A DNA stretch of 64,000 nt from Saccharomyces mikatae IFO 1815 (taxonomy: Eukaryota; Ascomycota; Saccharomycetes; Saccharomycetales; Saccharomycetaceae): contig NC_079268.1 of assembly GCF_947241705.1 (NCBI RefSeq), forward strand, positions 496,001 to 560,000. The letters are read 5' to 3'. The notes beneath the pieces were generated by a model, which saw nothing but the letters and a program-made list of their open reading frames with translations, made no database searches and was not told the origin of the DNA. A program made the position numbers and the translations under genes. Shown piece by piece: positions 38,606-48,533 of this stretch. How positions within the stretch are numbered: the first letter of the stretch is position 1; every line of letters begins with the position of its first letter.

Positions 38606-40016
38606 ATGTATGAATACTGTTCCGTTACAATCAAGAAATACTCAAAGTACACAATTCCTTCCCTCGCCCCAAATGGGTTTTACTCAATGCTTGAACCTCC
38701 TCAGATAGACAAATGGCAACACCTTTCCACTAATTGTACTCTTCAATTTCGGGTCCTATTGATGGACTTGGGACAAGTTGTTATTCATATTGTTCTCAAT
38801 AACTCAACTCTACTAGAAAACATTAAGCTGCCGCTTGGAAATAACCAAGATATGATACAATTTTCATGTAAATGCCCTATAATCTCTTGCAAATATATCT
38901 CCGAGGAATTTGGGCCAAAAATGTTGAGAAGATTTCAAATCAATCTACCAAATGAAATTGACTTCAACAAAACTATTGTTTCTTTAAAAAATCTCAATTT
39001 TATTCTAAGAACAGCTAAGACTTCAATAGCTCGGAACATGATAACAAACCAGGTATTGGACATAAAAAACAGTAAAAAGGCTGATTTCACTGAAAGTACA
39101 AATGTCAGTGGATATAAAAATTCTAACGCACAATTTCAAACACAAAATATGATTATGGATTTTAGCCAACGTTATCAGGAAGAACCTGAAAGAGAGGCAA
39201 GTATTCACCCCAATAACATTTTGACTCACAAAAACTTCCCCATTGCTCAACCAAGCTGGCCAAAAACGGATTTAAGTGCGGGGCATTCTTCACAAGATCT
39301 TAACACTCCATTGACTACACAGGCTGTATCAAGTTGGCCAGAGCCACTAAATGTACAGCTACCGGAAGCTTCCCAAATCCTACCAAAGATTACTGGCTGT
39401 TTCCCCAACATAGTAAACCAAAAAAAAAATATCGATCCCATTGTTGATCTAGCTAGTTCAAGAAAAAACATTTCTGAGCGTGCTACTACCTTATTAGACG
39501 TTCATACACCAAAGGAACAAACAGAAAAGGATGTGCAAGTTCAAAGTTCCACTGTTTTAGCTACAACTCCACCAAAAATATGTGGCCTAGACAAGGAAAA
39601 TCCAACAGCGCAAAATGCCAATATTATGACAAAAGTGGACAATAAGCTAGACGGTTCTCAAAGATCAAAAAATGCAAATACACCTTGCAGAAATGAAGAA
39701 CCGATACTAAATGGTTTATTTAACGGAACAAAGGAAAAAACTTATCTTGACGAGGGAACATCGCTGAGCGTCAAAAATGTCAACATGAATGCGTCAAGAA
39801 AAATATCTAAGCGGCTAATTAAGAAAAAGTTGAAGGACGAAGACTTCATTAAATGGGTATGTATAAATCTCTAAGAAATTATTCCCCCCTTCTCTTTATC
39901 TGTTTGTTCTTTCAATATTACACCAGGATACTAACTAAGAATACTTGTCCATTACAATAATTTATAAAAAGGTTAATAAGGTCGAAACGGTTCTCAGTAA
40001 AATGTTTGAAAAGTGA
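38606..40016 (+). CDS. REC114: Rec114, meiotic double-strand-break factor (3' intron)
   Basis: Exon 1 38606-39856 (417 codons) is joined to exon 2 39972-40016 (14 codons plus stop), giving 431 residues and a C-terminus WVNKVETVLSKMFEK. The 115-nt intron has GTATGT at 39857, TACTAAC at 39929-39935 and AAAAAG acceptor. Without splicing, translation would end five codons into the intron. The N-terminal about 150 residues form the conserved PH-like domain (VTIKKYSKYTIPS, CTLQFRVLLMDLG); the middle is disordered; the C-terminal helix binds Mei4. Rec114-Mei4-Mer2 condensates recruit Spo11 in meiotic prophase. The far 3' intron is unusual for yeast, where introns cluster at 5' ends. Confidence 0.95.
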
Positions 40017-40252
40017 ACCCTTTTTCTGAGGTTTTCTTTAACACTAGCCACGAAATAAAAGGAAAGGTAAACCCGAGTTTCGGTAATATCGCTAAGCAAG
40101 AAGAACAAGCTCGTTTAAACTAAGCTTTTATGAAAAAAAAACAAAATATAAAGCAATTCAAAAAATAATTCTTGAAGATGATTACATAGCAAATTGCATG
40201 TCAATACCCTTGAAAGTGTTCATAATAGAGAGTAGGATAAAAGAAGAAAAAT

Positions 40253-40966
40253 ATGTCATTAAAGGATAGATATCTAGATCTCGAATCAGAATTGATACAT
40301 AAACTACAGGAATTGCCATATGTTCATCAATTCGTTCACGATCGAATAAGTGGTAGAATCACACTCTTTTTGATAGTGGTGGGCACACTGGCGTTTTTCA
40401 ATGAACTGTATATAACCATTGAAATGAGCCTCTTACAAAAAAACACCTCTGAAGAATTAGAGCGCGGAAGAATTGATGAAAGTTTAAGGCTTCATAGGAT
40501 GTTAGTAAGTGATGAATATCACGGTAAAGAATACAAGGATGAGAAAAGCGGGATTGTAATCGAGGAGTTTGAAGATCGAGACAAATTTTTCGCAAAGCCG
40601 GTGTTTGTGTCAGAGTTGGATGTTAAATGTAACGTTATTGTGGATGGGAAAGAACTTTTATCTACCCCGTTAATATTTCATGTGGAATTTTCGCCAGAAG
40701 ATTACGAAAATGAAAAGAGACCTGAATTTGGCGCTACTTTGCGTGTACTGAGGCTGAGACTTTACCACTACTTCAAAGATTGTGAAATATATCGCGATAT
40801 AATAAAGAACGAAGATCGTGATGAAGCAAAAAAGTTCACAATTTCCAATGGTGTCAAAATTTACAATCATAAAGATGAACTACTTCCATTGAACATTGAT
40901 GATGTTCAGTTATGTTTCTTAAAAATTGACACTGGGAACACAATAAAATGCGATTTTATATTATGA
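40253..40966 (+). CDS. ERG29: Erg29, ER protein for ergosterol synthesis
   Basis: The 237-residue product matches the S. cerevisiae length. A single membrane segment lies near residues 35-53 (ITLFLIVVGTLAFFNELYI), placed after a short charged N-terminus. The remainder is a soluble, acidic and basic mixed domain (DEKSGIVIEEFEDRD, VHVEFSPEDYE-type strand pattern, LRVLRLRLYHYFKDCEIYRD). In S. cerevisiae Erg29 is essential and needed for the C4-methyl sterol oxidase step (Erg25) and for iron and mitochondrial homeostasis; those roles are from the orthologue. First ATG used; no anomaly seen. Confidence 0.95.
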   Translation: MSLKDRYLDLESELIHKLQELPYVHQFVHDRISGRITLFLIVVGTLAFFNELYITIEMSLLQKNTSEELERGRIDESLRLHRMLVSDEYHGKEYKDEKSGIVIEEFEDRDKFFAKPVFVSELDVKCNVIVDGKELLSTPLIFHVEFSPEDYENEKRPEFGATLRVLRLRLYHYFKDCEIYRDIIKNEDRDEAKKFTISNGVKIYNHKDELLPLNIDDVQLCFLKIDTGNTIKCDFIL

Positions 40967-41014
40967 AAAACATAGTTACTCAACGCATATATACTTATGT
41001 ACACCTTACGTATG

Positions 41015-42379
41015 TTAATTTTCCACCCTGGGCACACCTATCTGGTTGTGATGAAGCTGATTTTCACACCAACACCACAGTTTCATTATCTGCGTTAATC
41101 TTGGCTCATAGGGAAATTCAGAAGAGTAGTAATTATTAAATTCTAAACATTTTGTCTTTGCATCGGAGGAAATTAATAATTCAGAAGTTTGATTCCAGTG
41201 ATTTTTGTTTTCCAAGTTATGAAAAGTCGTTGTCGGCGAATCTGTACCGGCAGTTCCATGCCTTTGATTCAACCAAACCGAGTTAGTAGTGGCCGTGGCC
41301 TCGTTGTTTGCTACCTTTTCATTAATTGCTTGGTCGGAAGAAATGTGGTTTATTTTTGTGCCATTTGAACCATTAATGAGATTATTATTAGACACCGTGA
41401 ACGTCTGGGTAATTATTTTTTTTTCGGAATTTAACAAATCAGGGAATTTCGAATTATTATTGCTGATTTCGAACTGGATCTTTGGGTGAATAAACTTGAG
41501 CAACTTTTCGTTGACTAAGTCGGCTATCTTGGATCTCAAGGATATTGAGTACAAGTTTTGTAACGATTTGGGTAGCTTGATGTTGTTGCCATCCGTGGAG
41601 TCAGAAAAGGGGAACAGTAGCAAAGTCATTGCTAATTCCAGCTCTTGCATCTTTTTGATACTAGATGAAGCCTTTATGGCAAGTTTTTCTTGAGAGTACT
41701 GAATCAAATTAAGTATAAAATCGTTTGAGTCCTTGGAGGCGTCCTTTTGTTGATGGTGGCTTCTTATCATCTCGATCAAGTTCAGCAGCAACAGCTTGAA
41801 ATGTAAGTCTCCATCGATATCGAATTGTTGCTGCTGCTGTTGCTGCTTCTCTGTTCTACTCGCATTACTTTCTGTAGCATTGAAAGTCTCCTCTAGCACC
41901 TCCAGCCCAAAGATCGAGTTTATCTCCTCCATTGCCTTATTGATTTGACCCAGCTTGATAAGACGTTTGATGAGGAAACGCTCTTTGATCTTATACAGGT
42001 CATTGAAAAGAGCAACATCCTTGTTATTACCTATGAACCCAAGCTCCTTGGCCATCCTGATGCTCGAGTCTTCATAAGCCATACAGACAAAGTAGTTCAG
42101 CAGGAGCCGAGGCAGCGTGGGCTCTATCGGAGTGGTCTGTATAGTGGCAAAACCATCACCTTTTGCACCACTGCTATTGTTGGGCTGGATTTTCAACGGA
42201 TAATGTATTGTTTTATTTGCGTACAACTCGCCCATGGCCGAATACTTACTCACTTGCTCCTTCCATTCCTCCCTTGTGAAGCACTTCTTTCCGTACGTAA
42301 ATTCCTTCCCACCATTTTTGCTGTCGCCGCTTTGAGAACCGCGTTTTGCAGTATCACTATTAAGTGTAGATATAGTCAT
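41015..42379 (-). CDS. GID8: Gid8, core subunit of the GID/CTLH ubiquitin ligase
   Basis: The 454-residue protein (455 in S. cerevisiae) contains the LisH-CTLH-CRA architecture: LisH near residues 90-120 (LPRLLLNYFVCMAYEDSSIRM), CTLH near 130-190 (IKERFLIKRLIKLGQINKAM), and CRA in the later part, interrupted by Gln-rich and Asn/Ser-rich inserts (KQQQQQQQFD, NNNLINGSNGTK). Gid8 scaffolds the E3 that ubiquitinates gluconeogenic enzymes such as Fbp1 through Pro/N-degron recognition after glucose return. It converges on ERG29 with only 48 bp between their stops. Differences from S. cerevisiae fall in the inserts. Confidence 0.96.
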   Translation of the reverse strand: MTISTLNSDTAKRGSQSGDSKNGGKEFTYGKKCFTREEWKEQVSKYSAMGELYANKTIHYPLKIQPNNSSGAKGDGFATIQTTPIEPTLPRLLLNYFVCMAYEDSSIRMAKELGFIGNNKDVALFNDLYKIKERFLIKRLIKLGQINKAMEEINSIFGLEVLEETFNATESNASRTEKQQQQQQQFDIDGDLHFKLLLLNLIEMIRSHHQQKDASKDSNDFILNLIQYSQEKLAIKASSSIKKMQELELAMTLLLFPFSDSTDGNNIKLPKSLQNLYSISLRSKIADLVNEKLLKFIHPKIQFEISNNNSKFPDLLNSEKKIITQTFTVSNNNLINGSNGTKINHISSDQAINEKVANNEATATTNSVWLNQRHGTAGTDSPTTTFHNLENKNHWNQTSELLISSDAKTKCLEFNNYYSSEFPYEPRLTQIMKLWCWCENQLHHNQIGVPRVEN

Positions 42380-43542
42380 TTTCTGATTGTTAATAAAGAG
42401 ATATATTTTGCTCGGCTGATGCTTGGCTCTGCTACCCCCATATTAGCATTTAGATTCAATATACACACACCTTTAATTACAAAAAAACCGATGCACGGAC
42501 AAAATGTCTCCTGCAACGAACCGGACGCCGTATTGCAAGAGTCAGGGAACTGAGATCGACACTGATAGTGATAAACAGCAGCAATACAATGGAGCGATTC
42601 CCACTCTGTTGGGACGGATCCGGGCAGCAACCCAATAAACTCCGGGATCCCAAAAAGGGCCGTAGACTAACCCAAATTGAGCGAAAAAACAAAATATATA
42701 TCAAACAGGGAAGAAAAAGGAGTGAAAAAACAAACAGCCCAGAAACCGCAGCAGGAAGGGAAACTAATTCGGTTTTTCGGTTTGCATTTTTCTCTTTTTG
42801 TTGAGTCATGGGCACGTCACCGTAGCAGCAGCGCCGCGGGCCTGTACCGCTACGCGTCTATCACTGCCAAAAATCTCTACGTCTGTTGTCGCGCGCCTGG
42901 TCTAGACTAAAGAGAGATGCATGAGCAGAAGCACTGTACCCTGCAGAGTTGGGCATAGTGTAACCGTGACTTCACTTTAGACCGTGGTTTCACATTCTTA
43001 TGCACGCCCTTATCTCAGATATAGTTTCGTTCCGCTGCTTTCCCCAACCGAAGGCGCCGGATGACGATTTTTCCGGCTCCCGCGATTTTCTCTGCACGGG
43101 GCCCAGCGCGGAACTATTCAAAGCTAAAACTCAACGGATATTTTGAAATATAAGGTTATAAGCAAATTTCCTATGTTTGTTTAATTGACAATGCGCTTGC
43201 TATTACATCTGAAGCATTCGGTTATCGTTTCTTCTCACATGTCGGCAATCCTGTATAAGAAACCTACTTTTTGAGTTTTAGTTTCTTGTTTATCCTAGCG
43301 TATATATTAAACCAGTATTTTCTCTATCACTCTTTTATTTCTTCTGGTGTCCTCTCGATTTTCTCTTATTCCCTTTTATTCCCGTTTTCCTACAGTTTTT
43401 GTTTTCTCAAGACATTCAACAACTCATTTGCTAGAATATCATTTTCGTTTATTGTGAATTCTACACTTACACTTAAGCTAAGGGCTTCTACAAATCTATC
43501 TCAAAAAAAAAGAAAAATATATATATATATATATATATCGAG
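42380..43542. other. Long divergent GID8/GAT2 intergenic region
   Basis: About 1.16 kb. It is GC-richer than its surroundings between 42780 and 43110, suggesting several factor sites; I cannot assign individual ones. A pyrimidine-rich leader (43270-43400) precedes GAT2, and an AT dinucleotide run of 11 units (43517-43538) ends five bases before the GAT2 ATG. Confidence 0.55.
43517..43538. repeat. (AT)11 microsatellite in the GAT2 leader
   Basis: Eleven uninterrupted AT units end 4 bp before the start codon at 43543. The length is likely to vary between strains and could affect initiation. Confidence 0.85.
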
Positions 43543-45318
43543 ATGCAAGCCCCCAATATTTACCCCATGCCTCAGAAACAGCCACAGGCGCTGCCAGTAT
43601 TTCAATATGGTCCTCCGCAGATCGTTTTTGATCATTCTGCTCCGAGGGTAGATCCTTTGCAATCAAATGTAGCTGTAAACCCCCCGTTGCAACATTATAA
43701 TGGCCAAAATACTCCTATAGACATAGCGAGTAACAATTACGCATACTACTACCATCGCCTTAACAACAACCACAACCACCACAACAACCGCAACAACCAC
43801 AACAACCACAACATCATCAACATCAACAATAGAAGTAATTCCGCTGTTTCTGCCGCTAATATTCAAGTATCTAACAACACACATTATAGAAATGCACAAC
43901 AAGCTCTCGCTGCTCCCCAGCGGTTGTTCAGCATTGTACGAGATCCTCATATGCCTCCCAATATTTCACACTTCCAACTAAATAATATTCATCCTCATAT
44001 GCATGCACCAGCTGCTTCTAATATTCATTTCCAACAAGTACCAGTGTACAACAAAGCCAATAATAACAGTAGCAATAGTAGCAACAACACTACTAATAAT
44101 ACTAATAATACTAATAATACTAATAATACTAATAATACTAATAATACTAATATTTTTAACGTTAATAACGATAAATCTGCACATTCGAGTCAGAATGACG
44201 CACTGGACCATATTAATGAACGCTACCGTCATGAACTTAATAAGATGGTTTCTTTTTCCAAGCATTTTGAAAACAACGAACTCAGCATCGCCACGGGCGA
44301 TTTAAACGTTCAATCGACTATTGAAGAATTAGCTAAACTGAAATCTTTATCGAATTCTACCCATTTCAAGCAGAATATTGCCACTCAAAACTTCTACTCC
44401 CTCCAGAATCATATCGCGACCATTGAAAGTCGCCTTAATTGTTTACTTAACAATAGGCAACAAGAGCAGCAACACTGGAAGGAGCAGAATCCTGAAAAGG
44501 AGAGTCCTTCACCCTCTTCTAATAAAATAAAGCTACCTTCTTTGCAGGAGCTAACTGACTCTATCTCTACTCAACACCTCCCAACAGCATGTAGTAATAA
44601 AAGACATGCTTCGGATTCTGAATTGAAGATCAAGCCAATAAATGGTTCATTATACCACCGCCACACATTTCTTTCAACCTCCTCTTCCTCGTCTTCTCCC
44701 ACGGCCGGTTCCGTGCCTCTTCAAAAGTTACAGGTTCCAGGACAAGATGAGGCAAGTGATATGAAGAAGAATATTTCGTCTTCTCCCTTCAATTCAATAG
44801 CTTACATACCAAACACTACATTATCTCCAATGATGCAAACACAATTGAAGAACATAACCACCTCAAACCTCAATACAAAGAAAAAGAACAACAGGGGAAG
44901 ACCGAGAGCTATTCAAAGACAGCCCACGCTAACTACTTCCAGTCATTTTATTAATAACCCCAATCCTAGCGTTGCTACAGTTTCGACGATAACCCCCGCC
45001 ACTAATAACGATGAAAAGAACCCTAATGCCAAAAAAATAATTGAGTTTTGTTTCCATTGTGGGGAAACTGAGACTCCAGAATGGAGAAAAGGCCCATATG
45101 GCACAAGAACTCTATGTAATGCCTGCGGGTTATTTTATAGGAAAGTCACGAAAAAGTTCGGTTCAAAAAGCAGCAATCTATTATTAAGATATAGGAGAGC
45201 TATTGATTTGGCTAACGATCGGAGAATCCCTGATTTCATCACCATTCCAAACAGGTTTATTCATGATATGGACAATGATCGAACCTTAGATTCTGAATAT
45301 AATACGATATTGCAGTAG
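43543..45318 (+). CDS. GAT2: Gat2, GATA-type zinc finger transcription factor
   Basis: The 591-residue protein is longer than the S. cerevisiae Gat2 (560), mainly from Asn/His/Thr-rich tracts at about residues 70-100 and 165-205. The single GATA zinc finger near the C-terminus is intact: CFHC (C503, C506), the TPEWRKGPYG loop, then CNAC (C525, C528), CX2CX18CX2C. The basic tail FYRKVTKKFGSKSSNL follows. It is preceded by a basic AT-hook-like stretch KKKNNRGRPRAIQR near residue 448. It represses filamentation genes in response to leucine in S. cerevisiae. The start is the first ATG. Confidence 0.95.
   Translation: MQAPNIYPMPQKQPQALPVFQYGPPQIVFDHSAPRVDPLQSNVAVNPPLQHYNGQNTPIDIASNNYAYYYHRLNNNHNHHNNRNNHNNHNIININNRSNSAVSAANIQVSNNTHYRNAQQALAAPQRLFSIVRDPHMPPNISHFQLNNIHPHMHAPAASNIHFQQVPVYNKANNNSSNSSNNTTNNTNNTNNTNNTNNTNNTNIFNVNNDKSAHSSQNDALDHINERYRHELNKMVSFSKHFENNELSIATGDLNVQSTIEELAKLKSLSNSTHFKQNIATQNFYSLQNHIATIESRLNCLLNNRQQEQQHWKEQNPEKESPSPSSNKIKLPSLQELTDSISTQHLPTACSNKRHASDSELKIKPINGSLYHRHTFLSTSSSSSSPTAGSVPLQKLQVPGQDEASDMKKNISSSPFNSIAYIPNTTLSPMMQTQLKNITTSNLNTKKKNNRGRPRAIQRQPTLTTSSHFINNPNPSVATVSTITPATNNDEKNPNAKKIIEFCFHCGETETPEWRKGPYGTRTLCNACGLFYRKVTKKFGSKSSNLLLRYRRAIDLANDRRIPDFITIPNRFIHDMDNDRTLDSEYNTILQ
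44087..44149 (+). repeat. In-frame 9-bp tandem repeat coding Thr-Asn-Asn
   Basis: The unit ACTAATAAT is repeated about six to seven times, encoding (TNN)n inside GAT2. Such in-frame repeats change length easily and explain part of the size difference from other Gat2 proteins. Confidence 0.9.
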
Positions 45319-45400
45319 TATAAAGTATATTTCATATTTACACCCACATACGTACGTATTCCATAACACATTTTTACCCCTTATTTCCCCTCTTTTTTCA

Positions 45401-47380
45401 TCATTTAGCCGCCCGTGTTTTCCTAACTTTTTCCCAACATTGAAACAAGTTTGTCATGGATCTCACCTTCGATAAGTTGTTTAGATTCACAGTGGGTATG
45501 ATTTCGGACCACTCCAGTTTACAACCAAATTTGACCAAATCATCAAAACTACTGTGTTCAGAATAAGGCACGTTGAACACTTGAAATTTGTTGTACTTTC
45601 TGTACTGCCTCAATATACTCGAGATTTCAAATTCGTTCTCATGATCATTCAGATCGTCCCTCATTAATTCTAAACAATACCCGATATTACTAGCCGTCTC
45701 ATCAGCGTTCTCTTTGTCCTTTTGGTATTTCAAGCCGAAATTGTGACTCCATCCTGTAGGTATAAACCCGACAACATCGTCAACATCTTTCAGGTAATCT
45801 GCTTCCAATTCTCTTAAACTTTTCAAATATGTTTCGATTGTTTCTCGACTCTTCAACACCCTGATCGGTACCAAATGTACGAATGATTCGTGCAAATTGC
45901 TAGTGAGTAAGTCTTCGTCCCATGTGTCTTTTTCGTTTTCGTTGTTGCGTAAAACTGTTTGAATTATTGTGAATTTAACGGAATTAGGTAAAACAAACAA
46001 TTTTGTCTTCAAAAGTTCACAAATTTTGATGGCTAACTTCTCTTTTCCAATTGTATATGTACCCACCAAAAATAGAAATTTGTGATGCTGAGTTGTCATT
46101 TTTTTTTTCTTCTGAAAATGAAATAGGTTTCTTTGTGAATCCGCAAATATCTTATTCTTACCTTGTTTTATAAGTTGTAATGAAAAGTCTGCCACAATAT
46201 CACATACAGAATGTTGTGAAGGGAAGTTATATCCCATGGTTAGATACGTTGTATCTAAGTAGATTTGGTCAATGGTATCATTCGCTGTCTCAGATAACCA
46301 CTTTTGAATTGTCTTAATCATTTGAGCATTGCTTCGGAAATCTCCCGTATGTAAAACTTGTTTTACAGGCTTCTCATTCGAATTTGCCATAAACTCCTGG
46401 AATAACATTATTATTGCACCGGGGCAATGATTAGCGTCTAGTGCAACGACAGAAATTGTGTCCGTTATCCAAAAGCGCTTATTCATGGGAAGGATTTGAA
46501 TTTCGTCCATTGAAATTTTGAATTTCAAATTCACTAACAGAGCTGTGATCTTGGAACAGTAAAGTGTTTTTTTTATAGAATTATCGTCAGGATTGTTCCA
46601 TGATTTCTTGAGTCCAATATAGTGATCGGAATGAAAATGCGAAAGAAAGTATTGTGAAATAGTCTCACTGGATTTGTAATTAAAACCGTCCACGACTATC
46701 TGGTGACCATTCTTGAACTTTATTATTTTAAAGCCTGGCAAATCAGGCCTTATCCTTGTCGCTTTCTTTAATGTGCTCAACTGCCTCTTTGATTTTGTTG
46801 GAGACGATGGATTAGAGACAAAACTCTTCACGTTTTTTTTGAGCGTCCCTTCATTATTCAGTTCACTGCCTATGCAAGTATCACAGTGTGCCTCTCTTTC
46901 ATGCAGCTCTAAATGAGAAATATTTAGTAAGCAAATAGGACAATTGATAGATTCTGTAGATATTTCAACGTTTATTTTCTCCTTCAGTTTTGTTGTTATC
47001 CGATCTTTTGTTGAATTATCAGTCTTAATTTCTATCTCACTCACTTCACCATCATGCAAGCTAACAAGATCTTCATCATCTGTGTCTATAATGATTTCAA
47101 CCTTTTCAGTGTCGCCAAGAGAAATACTATCACGATTATTATCATTTATAAGTACTGGCGCTATATCTGTCTTATGACCAAATTTTGAGAATGCATACAA
47201 ACTAGAACGAACAGGCAAGTTCGATGAAGTAGGGATGTTAAATTCTGTCAAAGTTCTTTGCCTTTTAAAGGAGGTTTGTGTGCTTTTATGAAGGGTCTTG
47301 TTTCCAGTACTGCCAGCAGCGCCACTACGTCTCTGCTTTACTTCAGATCGTTTTATCTGAACTAGAGATTTTCTTGGCAT
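45401..47380 (-). CDS. PSO2: Pso2/Snm1, interstrand crosslink repair nuclease
   Basis: The 659-residue protein (661 in S. cerevisiae) has a basic N-terminus with a nuclear-signal look (RKSLVQIKRSEVKQRR), a UBZ/C2HC-type zinc finger near residues 147-167 (CPICLLNISHLELHEREAHC), and a metallo-beta-lactamase plus beta-CASP nuclease domain. Visible motifs: FLSHFHSDHYIGL (HxHxDH, about 246-258), DANHCPGAIIMLF, VLHTGDFR, YLDTTYL and a late PYSEHSSFDDL. These contribute the two-metal site of a 5' exonuclease that processes DNA interstrand crosslinks. It is divergent from CIN4 across about 180 bp. Confidence 0.97.
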   Translation of the reverse strand: MPRKSLVQIKRSEVKQRRSGAAGSTGNKTLHKSTQTSFKRQRTLTEFNIPTSSNLPVRSSLYAFSKFGHKTDIAPVLINDNNRDSISLGDTEKVEIIIDTDDEDLVSLHDGEVSEIEIKTDNSTKDRITTKLKEKINVEISTESINCPICLLNISHLELHEREAHCDTCIGSELNNEGTLKKNVKSFVSNPSSPTKSKRQLSTLKKATRIRPDLPGFKIIKFKNGHQIVVDGFNYKSSETISQYFLSHFHSDHYIGLKKSWNNPDDNSIKKTLYCSKITALLVNLKFKISMDEIQILPMNKRFWITDTISVVALDANHCPGAIIMLFQEFMANSNEKPVKQVLHTGDFRSNAQMIKTIQKWLSETANDTIDQIYLDTTYLTMGYNFPSQHSVCDIVADFSLQLIKQGKNKIFADSQRNLFHFQKKKKMTTQHHKFLFLVGTYTIGKEKLAIKICELLKTKLFVLPNSVKFTIIQTVLRNNENEKDTWDEDLLTSNLHESFVHLVPIRVLKSRETIETYLKSLRELEADYLKDVDDVVGFIPTGWSHNFGLKYQKDKENADETASNIGYCLELMRDDLNDHENEFEISSILRQYRKYNKFQVFNVPYSEHSSFDDLVKFGCKLEWSEIIPTVNLNNLSKVRSMTNLFQCWEKVRKTRAAK

Positions 47381-47563
47381 GATTAATCAAAAGAAATATA
47401 TTAGTAGAGCATATGGTGCTCTCAGGATTTCGTTATGGCCTCTGATCATGTGGGTATATACTCTATAATTTTTCAGTCCGTTTCCTTGGCTAAATCTAAA
47501 AAAGCCATTACACTACTTCATACAACAAGAGAGAAAATCAAGGAGTAAGGACAATAACATTAT

Positions 47564-48136
47564 ATGGGGCTGCTGAGTATTATTAGGAAACAAAAACTCA
47601 AGGATAGAGAGATTCGCTGCTTAATCTTAGGACTAGACAATTCAGGGAAGTCAACGATTGTGAACAAATTATTGCCCGAAGATGAGCAAAATGCTAATGA
47701 TATAATGCCCACGGTCGGTTTTCAGATACATAGTCTTATGATACGAGATGTGATGGTATCGCTATGGGATGTTGGTGGGCAACGCACATTAAGGCCATTT
47801 TGGGATAATTATTTTGATAAGACGCAGGTGATGATATGGTGTATAGATGTAAGCCTTATGATGCGACTTGATGAAACTTTGCAAGAGCTGAGTGAACTAG
47901 TCAATAGAGACGAAAACCGAATAGGATACGAGTGCGCAGTCATCATTGTGTTGAACAAGATTGATTTGGTGGAAAACAAGTCCGAACTGTGTCAAAGATA
48001 TGCATCGGTAGAAAGCAAGCTGAAGCGTCTGTTCAAGCCGGACATCCGAGTAGCCCTCGTTCAATGCAGCGGGATCACCGGAGAAGGTATCGACAACCTG
48101 CGTGACGGACTGGTGGAGGCCTGCCATTTTACCTAA
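47564..48136 (+). CDS. CIN4: Cin4, Arl2-type small GTPase
   Basis: The 190-residue protein (191 in S. cerevisiae) is an Arf-family GTPase: P-loop GLDNSGKST (about residues 24-32), switch region [17 protein letters not shown] (switch II), NKIDL (G4) and CSGITGEG (G5 region). A Gly at position 2 (MGLLS) is retained, although Arl2 proteins are usually not myristoylated. With Cin1 and Cin2 it acts in beta-tubulin folding and microtubule stability. The start lies close to the PSO2 start on the other strand, so both share the 47381-47563 promoter. Confidence 0.96.
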   Translation: MGLLSIIRKQKLKDREIRCLILGLDNSGKSTIVNKLLPEDEQNANDIMPTVGFQIHSLMIRDVMVSLWDVGGQRTLRPFWDNYFDKTQVMIWCIDVSLMMRLDETLQELSELVNRDENRIGYECAVIIVLNKIDLVENKSELCQRYASVESKLKRLFKPDIRVALVQCSGITGEGIDNLRDGLVEACHFT

Positions 48137-48533
48137 TAAACATCGAAGATTTGAGTTATTATATAGAAGCTTTAAACAATGTAAACATTATAGTGAAATT
48201 GTGTATTACCCGCCAGAATTCCACATTCGTGGCTTTTACTCACTCAAGAGAGTAATGGTACCAAGGGGTTCTGCAAGGCTTGCGGGTTACAAAATACAGA
48301 TCCGTTGAAGACCTCACAGGAGAAGAAGTGGAAGTAAGGCCAGCACATTATAGCCGATCGGTCATTGCCATTATCTTTACTTTCTTTTCTTTCTGGCGCA
48401 TTGCATTTTGACACTTTTTTTTTCTCAGAATAGCCAACCACGACGTTTGATTTGCACATAACTAGGCAAGATCTTGGCATAGAATTGTATTACACCAGGA
48501 AAGAACAATCATAGAACGTTAGCATCTTTTAAA
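48137..48533. other. Intergenic between CIN4 and RIM11
   Basis: About 400 bp with a T-rich stretch near 48414-48427. No gene or RNA seen. Confidence 0.5.

Noticed and set aside
41945-42553. 202-codon plus-strand frame opposite GID8
   Set aside because: Antisense to the conserved GID8 5' coding region, with no protein character. A shadow of Gln and Leu codons.
43271-43651. 126-codon frame in the GAT2 leader
   Set aside because: Pyrimidine-rich leader read as Phe/Ser/Leu with no proper ATG; it runs out of frame into GAT2.
43740-43830. CRISPR-like spacing of CAACAACC repeats
   Set aside because: It is the low-complexity Asn/His coding tract of GAT2, without unique spacers; eukaryotic nuclear DNA.
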